Shown one piece after another: positions 58,710-64,000 of a stretch of 64,000 nt of DNA. Within the stretch, counting starts at the first letter, position 1, and every line of letters begins with the position of its first letter. The position numbers and the translations under genes were made by a program. This DNA comes from an uncultured Pelagibacteraceae bacterium. GTDB lineage: Bacteria; Pseudomonadota; Alphaproteobacteria; Pelagibacterales; Pelagibacteraceae. The DNA lies in contig CACNYH010000001.1 of the NCBI GenBank assembly GCA_902624495.1, positions 62,001-126,000 of the forward strand, written 5' to 3'. Under the pieces are notes generated by a model. The model was not told where the DNA came from. It made no database searches and saw nothing but the letters and a program-made list of their open reading frames with translations.

Positions 58710-59549
58710 TTGAAAATGTATAACATAAATAGAAGAAAATTTCTTGGTTTAATTAGTTGTAGCTGTTGCTCATTGATATTGCCCTCATGTTCGACAGTTC
58801 CAATTACTGAAAGAAAACAATTAACCATATATCCTGAGTCAAAAATTAACCAGCAGGCAGCGGCCGCTTATGAAAATTTTAGAAGTAAAACTAAACTCAT
58901 TACAAGTGGTTCGGAATTGAAACAAGTTAGAGAAATCGGTAAAAAAATGGAAGGTGCGGTAAGTGCGTTTTTTTCTAAAAAAGGAGATGATGACCCTACT
59001 AAAAATTTTGGATGGGATTATATTCTAGTCGATAATGATAAAGTAGTAAACGCTTGGTGCATGCCAGGTGGAAAAATTGCAGTTTATACTGGATTACTTA
59101 AAATTACTAAAAATATAGATGCATTATCCATAGTTATGGGACATGAAATAGCACATGCTGTTGCTAAACATTCCGTTGAAAGAGCAAGTCAACAAATGAC
59201 TCTTGGAGTTGCAACAATGGTGGGTGATATTTTTACTGGAGGCGCAATTAGTAATGCTCGTAATCAAGTTGGGCAAGCAACTGGAATGGATATCTATAGA
59301 ATAGGAATAATGAATCCGTTTGGAAGAAAACAAGAAAGTGAAGCTGATTATTTAGGTTTAATTTTTTCTTCATTATCTGGATACGATATTAGAGAGTCTG
59401 TAAGACTATGGGAGAGAATGGCAAAAAAAAATAAAGGTAAAGAACCTCCTGCATTTTTAAGCACGCACCCTAGTAGTTCAAAAAGGATTGAAAATTTAAA
59501 GGGCTGGATAAATGAAGTGATAGTTGATTATCCACCAATGAAACTTTAA
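58710..59549 (+). CDS. M48 family metalloprotease with twin-arginine/lipoprotein-type N-terminus
   Basis: NRRKFLGLISCSCCSLILPSC; VMGHEIAHAVAKHSVER HExxH. Confidence 0.92.
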   Translation: MKMYNINRRKFLGLISCSCCSLILPSCSTVPITERKQLTIYPESKINQQAAAAYENFRSKTKLITSGSELKQVREIGKKMEGAVSAFFSKKGDDDPTKNFGWDYILVDNDKVVNAWCMPGGKIAVYTGLLKITKNIDALSIVMGHEIAHAVAKHSVERASQQMTLGVATMVGDIFTGGAISNARNQVGQATGMDIYRIGIMNPFGRKQESEADYLGLIFSSLSGYDIRESVRLWERMAKKNKGKEPPAFLSTHPSSSKRIENLKGWINEVIVDYPPMKL

Positions 59550-59554
59550 ATTAT

Positions 59555-59630
59555 TGGTGAGCCCTGATGGACTCGAACCATCGACACCCTCCTTAAAAGG
59601 GAGGTGCTCTACCAACTGAGCTAAGGGCCC
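59555..59630 (-). tRNA. tRNA-Lys (anticodon UUU), CCA encoded
   Basis: Reverse complement GGGCCCTTAGCTCAGTTGGTAGAGCACCTCCCTTTTAAGGAGGGTGTCGATGGTTCGAGTCCATCAGGGCTCACCA. Confidence 0.95.
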
Positions 59631-59673
59631 TTAAAGCAGTTCTTTTATATACTAATTAACCAAAATTCAATAT

Positions 59674-60789
<1,116 letters not shown>

Positions 60790-60799
60790 TTATTTATAT

Positions 60800-61354
60800 T
60801 TATTTAGCTTTTATAGAGATTATTTTGTCAGGATTTGAAACTGCTCCAGAATTAGGATCACCTTTTTTAATTTTATCTATAAATTCCATTCCTTTTATAA
60901 CTTTTCCAAATGCAGAATATTGACGATCTAGATGTGGCGCTGACTCAAAACATATGAAAAATTGGCTGTTAGCGCTATTAGGATCTGCCGATCTAGCAGC
61001 AGATAAAACTCCTCTGGTGTGGGCAATATCTGTGAACTCGGCTTTTAAATCTGGTAAATCCGATCCACCAGTGCCTGCTAGTGACAGATTAAATTCAGGA
61101 CTGTTAGTATTGCCAAATTTTACATCGCCTGTTTGGGCCATGAAACCATCTATGACCCGGTGAAACACTACACCATTATATTTTCCCTCTTCAGCTAACT
61201 TTTTAAATCTTTCAACGTGATTAGGTGCCTTTTCAGGATAAAGTTCAATTTCTACCTCACCGTAACTCAATTTTAATATCATAATATTTTGCGCCATAGA
61301 CTTTGTTGTTACTAAACTAAAAAGAACTATAAATAAATAAATAAATTTTTTCAT
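60800..61354 (-). CDS. Peptidyl-prolyl cis-trans isomerase (cyclophilin), exported
   Basis: GVVFHRVIDGFMAQTGD, NSANSQFFICFE, signal peptide. Confidence 0.94.
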   Translation of the reverse strand: MKKFIYLFIVLFSLVTTKSMAQNIMILKLSYGEVEIELYPEKAPNHVERFKKLAEEGKYNGVVFHRVIDGFMAQTGDVKFGNTNSPEFNLSLAGTGGSDLPDLKAEFTDIAHTRGVLSAARSADPNSANSQFFICFESAPHLDRQYSAFGKVIKGMEFIDKIKKGDPNSGAVSNPDKIISIKAK

Positions 61355-61842
61355 TAATAATTATTTTTTAACATCTTTACAGCATATTTTGTAACAAATC
61401 TGTCAATGTTTCCTCCTAAATTTGCTATTTCCTTTACAAATTTTGATGAAATAATTTGATTTTCTACATCGGACATTAAAAACATAGTTTCAATTTTTGA
61501 ATTTAGCTTTTTATTCATGCCTGCTAACTGAAATTCATATTCGAAGTCTGATACTGCACGTAAACCTCTTACTATTGCCGATGCTTTATATTTTTTACAA
61601 AGCTCAATAGTAAGATTATTAAACGAAACAACTTTTATTTTTTTTTTTGAAAATTTCAAATCTTTAAATAAGGAGTTGTTAATTATATCGATTCTTTGGT
61701 CAACAGAAAAATAATAGTCTTTGTCATTATTTTCAGAAGTTGCAACTATGAGTTTATCAAATATATTTAAAGATTTTTTAATTACATCAATGTGCCCAAA
61801 AGTAATTGGATCAAATGTTCCTGGGTAAATTGCAATTTTCAT
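61354..61842 (-). CDS. coaD: Phosphopantetheine adenylyltransferase
   Basis: IAIYPGTFDPITFGHIDVIKKS; AIVRGLRAVSDFEYEFQLAGMN. Confidence 0.97.
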   Translation of the reverse strand: MKIAIYPGTFDPITFGHIDVIKKSLNIFDKLIVATSENNDKDYYFSVDQRIDIINNSLFKDLKFSKKKIKVVSFNNLTIELCKKYKASAIVRGLRAVSDFEYEFQLAGMNKKLNSKIETMFLMSDVENQIISSKFVKEIANLGGNIDRFVTKYAVKMLKNNY

Positions 61843-61844
61843 GA

Positions 61845-64000
61845 TTATTGAATATTGTCCTCAATCTTTATGACAGAAACTAATTTTTCAGCTCCAGTTA
61901 ATTTTTTAATTCTAACTCCCTGAGTATTTCTTCCCGCTATTCTAATTTCTTTAACTGCACATCTCATTATGCTTCCTTTATCAGTGGACAAAAGTATTTC
62001 ATCTGTTTCTTCCACAACCAATGTAGATGCAATATTTCCATTTCTTGGAGAGTTAATTATTCCAATTATCCCTTTTCCTCCTCGATTTGTCACTCTATAA
62101 TCTGTATAAGATGTCCTTTTTCCAAAACCATTTTCTGATACAGATAAGATAAATCTATTAACTGCATTTTTAATCTTTTTTTCTTTGCTTATAATCTTAT
62201 TATCAATTTGAGTATTATCTAGTATTGATAGAGAAATTACTTTATCACCATCCTTAAGTTGTATGCCTTTAATGCCTTTCGAAGATCGACCTTTAAAAAG
62301 TCTCAGTTTTTTTGATTTAAATCTTATACATTTTCCTAACTTAGAGCTGAGTAAAATATCTTGATCCTCTTTACAAATTTTTACTCCAATTATTTTATCA
62401 TCTTGATCCAGTTTCATGGCAATTTTTCCACTATTGTTAATATTAACAAAATCTTCCAGAGTATTTTTTCTAATGTTTCCTTTAGCTGTTGCGAAAATGA
62501 CCATTAGATTTTTCCACTCCGACTCATCCTCTGGTAACGGCATTATTGAACTTATAGAATGGTGACTTTTAAGGGGTAAAATATTAAATATTGATTTACC
62601 TTTAGATGCGGCGGTTCCTTCAGGAATTTTATGTGCCTTTATTTTGTAAACTAGCCCTTGGGTAGAAAAAAATAAAACTGGGGTATGCGTATTAGCTGTA
62701 AAAATTTGAACCACAAAATCATCCTCTCTTGTTGAAATACCAGCTTTTCCTTTTCCGCCTCTTTTTTGTGATTTTAAAGAGCTTAGTGGCCCTCTTTTTA
62801 TATAACCCTGGTTAGTAATATTTATTACAACTGACTCTTTCTGAATTGTTTCTTCAATATTATAATTTAATACGGCGTCTATAATTTTTGTTTTACGAGG
62901 TGTAGAAAATTTATCTTTAATCTTTTCTAATTCATCTATTATAAGCTTATAAAGAATTTTTTTAGAGCTGATGATTTTATTAAACTCAATAATTAATTTA
63001 GATAATTTTTTTATTTCTTCCTCTAACTCACCTATTCCGTAAGCTGTTAATTTCTGAAGTTTCAGTTCAAGAATAGCATTAACTTGATTTTTTGAAAGTT
63101 GATAACTAGAAGTGTTTTTTTTCTTCTCTATTAAATTCACTAGATTGGTGCTTTTTTTTATTTTCCATTTTTTTGATAAAAGATTTTTTTTAGCACTCTC
63201 AGTATCTTTGGAGCTCTTAATTATTTTAATAACTTCATCTATATTTTCTACTGCAGCAGCTATACCAATTAAAATATGTGCTCTTTCTTCTGCTTTTTTT
63301 AAATCAAATTTAACTCTAGCAATAACAGTTTTCTCTCTAAAAGATAAAAACTCTGAAATGAATTCTTTTAAATTTAGAATTTTTGGTTTGTTGTTTACAA
63401 TTGCTAATGTATTAAAACCGAATGAACTTTCAATACTAGTAAGTTTGTACAATTGTCGCCTAATTGTTTCAGGTTCAACTGCTTTTCTTAATTCAATAAC
63501 TACTCTAATTCCTTCTCTGTTTGACTCGTCTCTTATATCTCTTATACCTTCAATTTTTTTATCTCTAACTAATTGAGCAATTTTTTCAATTAGAATTGAT
63601 TTATTTACTTGATATGGAATTGACTTAATAATTAATGTTTCTCGACCACCTTTTTTTTCTTCTAAATCAATTTCACCTCTAATTTTAAAAGAACCTCTTC
63701 CTTTATTGTATCCTTGTTTAATAATATCTTTACCAATAATAATTCCGCCAGTAGGAAAATCTGGTCCAGGAACATATTTCATCAATTGACTAATTGTTAT
63801 GTCCTTATTGTTTATGTAGGCTACTGTAGCATTAATTATTTCGCCTAGATTATGTGGGGGAATACTTGTAGCCATTCCAACTGCTATTCCTCCAGCTCCA
63901 TTAACTAAGATATTTGGATACTGTGACGGTAAAACTTCAGGTTCTTTCTCTGTTTCATCGTAATTGCTTCTAAATGCAACTGTATTTTTTTCTAAATCCT
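61845..64000 (-). CDS. gyrA: DNA gyrase subunit A (N-terminal part beyond window end)
   Basis: [13 protein letters not shown]...[13 protein letters not shown]; beta-propeller repeats and [12 protein letters not shown] GyrA-box-type motif; frame open to the window end. Confidence 0.96.
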   Translation of the reverse strand, partial: DLEKNTVAFRSNYDETEKEPEVLPSQYPNILVNGAGGIAVGMATSIPPHNLGEIINATVAYINNKDITISQLMKYVPGPDFPTGGIIIGKDIIKQGYNKGRGSFKIRGEIDLEEKKGGRETLIIKSIPYQVNKSILIEKIAQLVRDKKIEGIRDIRDESNREGIRVVIELRKAVEPETIRRQLYKLTSIESSFGFNTLAIVNNKPKILNLKEFISEFLSFREKTVIARVKFDLKKAEERAHILIGIAAAVENIDEVIKIIKSSKDTESAKKNLLSKKWKIKKSTNLVNLIEKKKNTSSYQLSKNQVNAILELKLQKLTAYGIGELEEEIKKLSKLIIEFNKIISSKKILYKLIIDELEKIKDKFSTPRKTKIIDAVLNYNIEETIQKESVVINITNQGYIKRGPLSSLKSQKRGGKGKAGISTREDDFVVQIFTANTHTPVLFFSTQGLVYKIKAHKIPEGTAASKGKSIFNILPLKSHHSISSIMPLPEDESEWKNLMVIFATAKGNIRKNTLEDFVNINNSGKIAMKLDQDDKIIGVKICKEDQDILLSSKLGKCIRFKSKKLRLFKGRSSKGIKGIQLKDGDKVISLSILDNTQIDNKIISKEKKIKNAVNRFILSVSENGFGKRTSYTDYRVTNRGGKGIIGIINSPRNGNIASTLVVEETDEILLSTDKGSIMRCAVKEIRIAGRNTQGVRIKKLTGAEKLVSVIKIEDNIQ

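Noticed and set aside
63112-63576. 154-aa ORF antisense to gyrA
   Set aside because: Lies within strongly supported gyrA coding sequence on the minus strand; hydrophobic antisense artefact.

Overview
The window is 64 kb of a very AT-rich, tightly packed bacterial chromosome. Small overlapping genes, gene order (rnc-recO, nrdR-ribD-ribE-ribBX-ribH-nusB, rpmF-plsX-ihfA-merR, hom-glpX-recJ, tmk-holB-metG-tatD) and protein flavour fit a streamlined alphaproteobacterium of the SAR11/Pelagibacterales type; that assignment is inference, with no database search. Most of the window is core housekeeping. Two accessory blocks stand out. (1) About 23.0-34.2 kb is a myo-inositol-type catabolic/uptake cluster: IolE-like, IolG-like, a sugar ABC transporter, a ROK kinase lacking the usual Zn-cysteine motif, a Gfo/Idh/MocA protein, IolD, an aldehyde dehydrogenase and an HpcH/HpaI aldolase, with no recognisable IolB or IolC. 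(2) About 34.2-43.3 kb is a surface-polysaccharide cassette: GIY-YIG, a two-domain glycosyltransferase, Gmd, an RfbH/ColD-like PLP enzyme with His in place of the PLP lysine, a sugar reductase/epimerase and two GT9-like proteins. It ends at a tyrosine recombinase with a perfect 15-bp inverted repeat (7-bp spacer) just upstream of its start codon. Other points: tRNA-Glu overlapping the 3' end of recJ, a RibBA-type protein whose GTP-cyclohydrolase-II domain lacks all cysteines, loss of fabH and DUF177 from the usual plsX neighbourhood, a divergent head-to-head CDS overlap, and an in-frame open extension after the amber stop of a minimal MGMT gene. Four tRNAs (Glu, Pro, Ser, Lys) were found. No CRISPR array, rRNA or IS element was seen.
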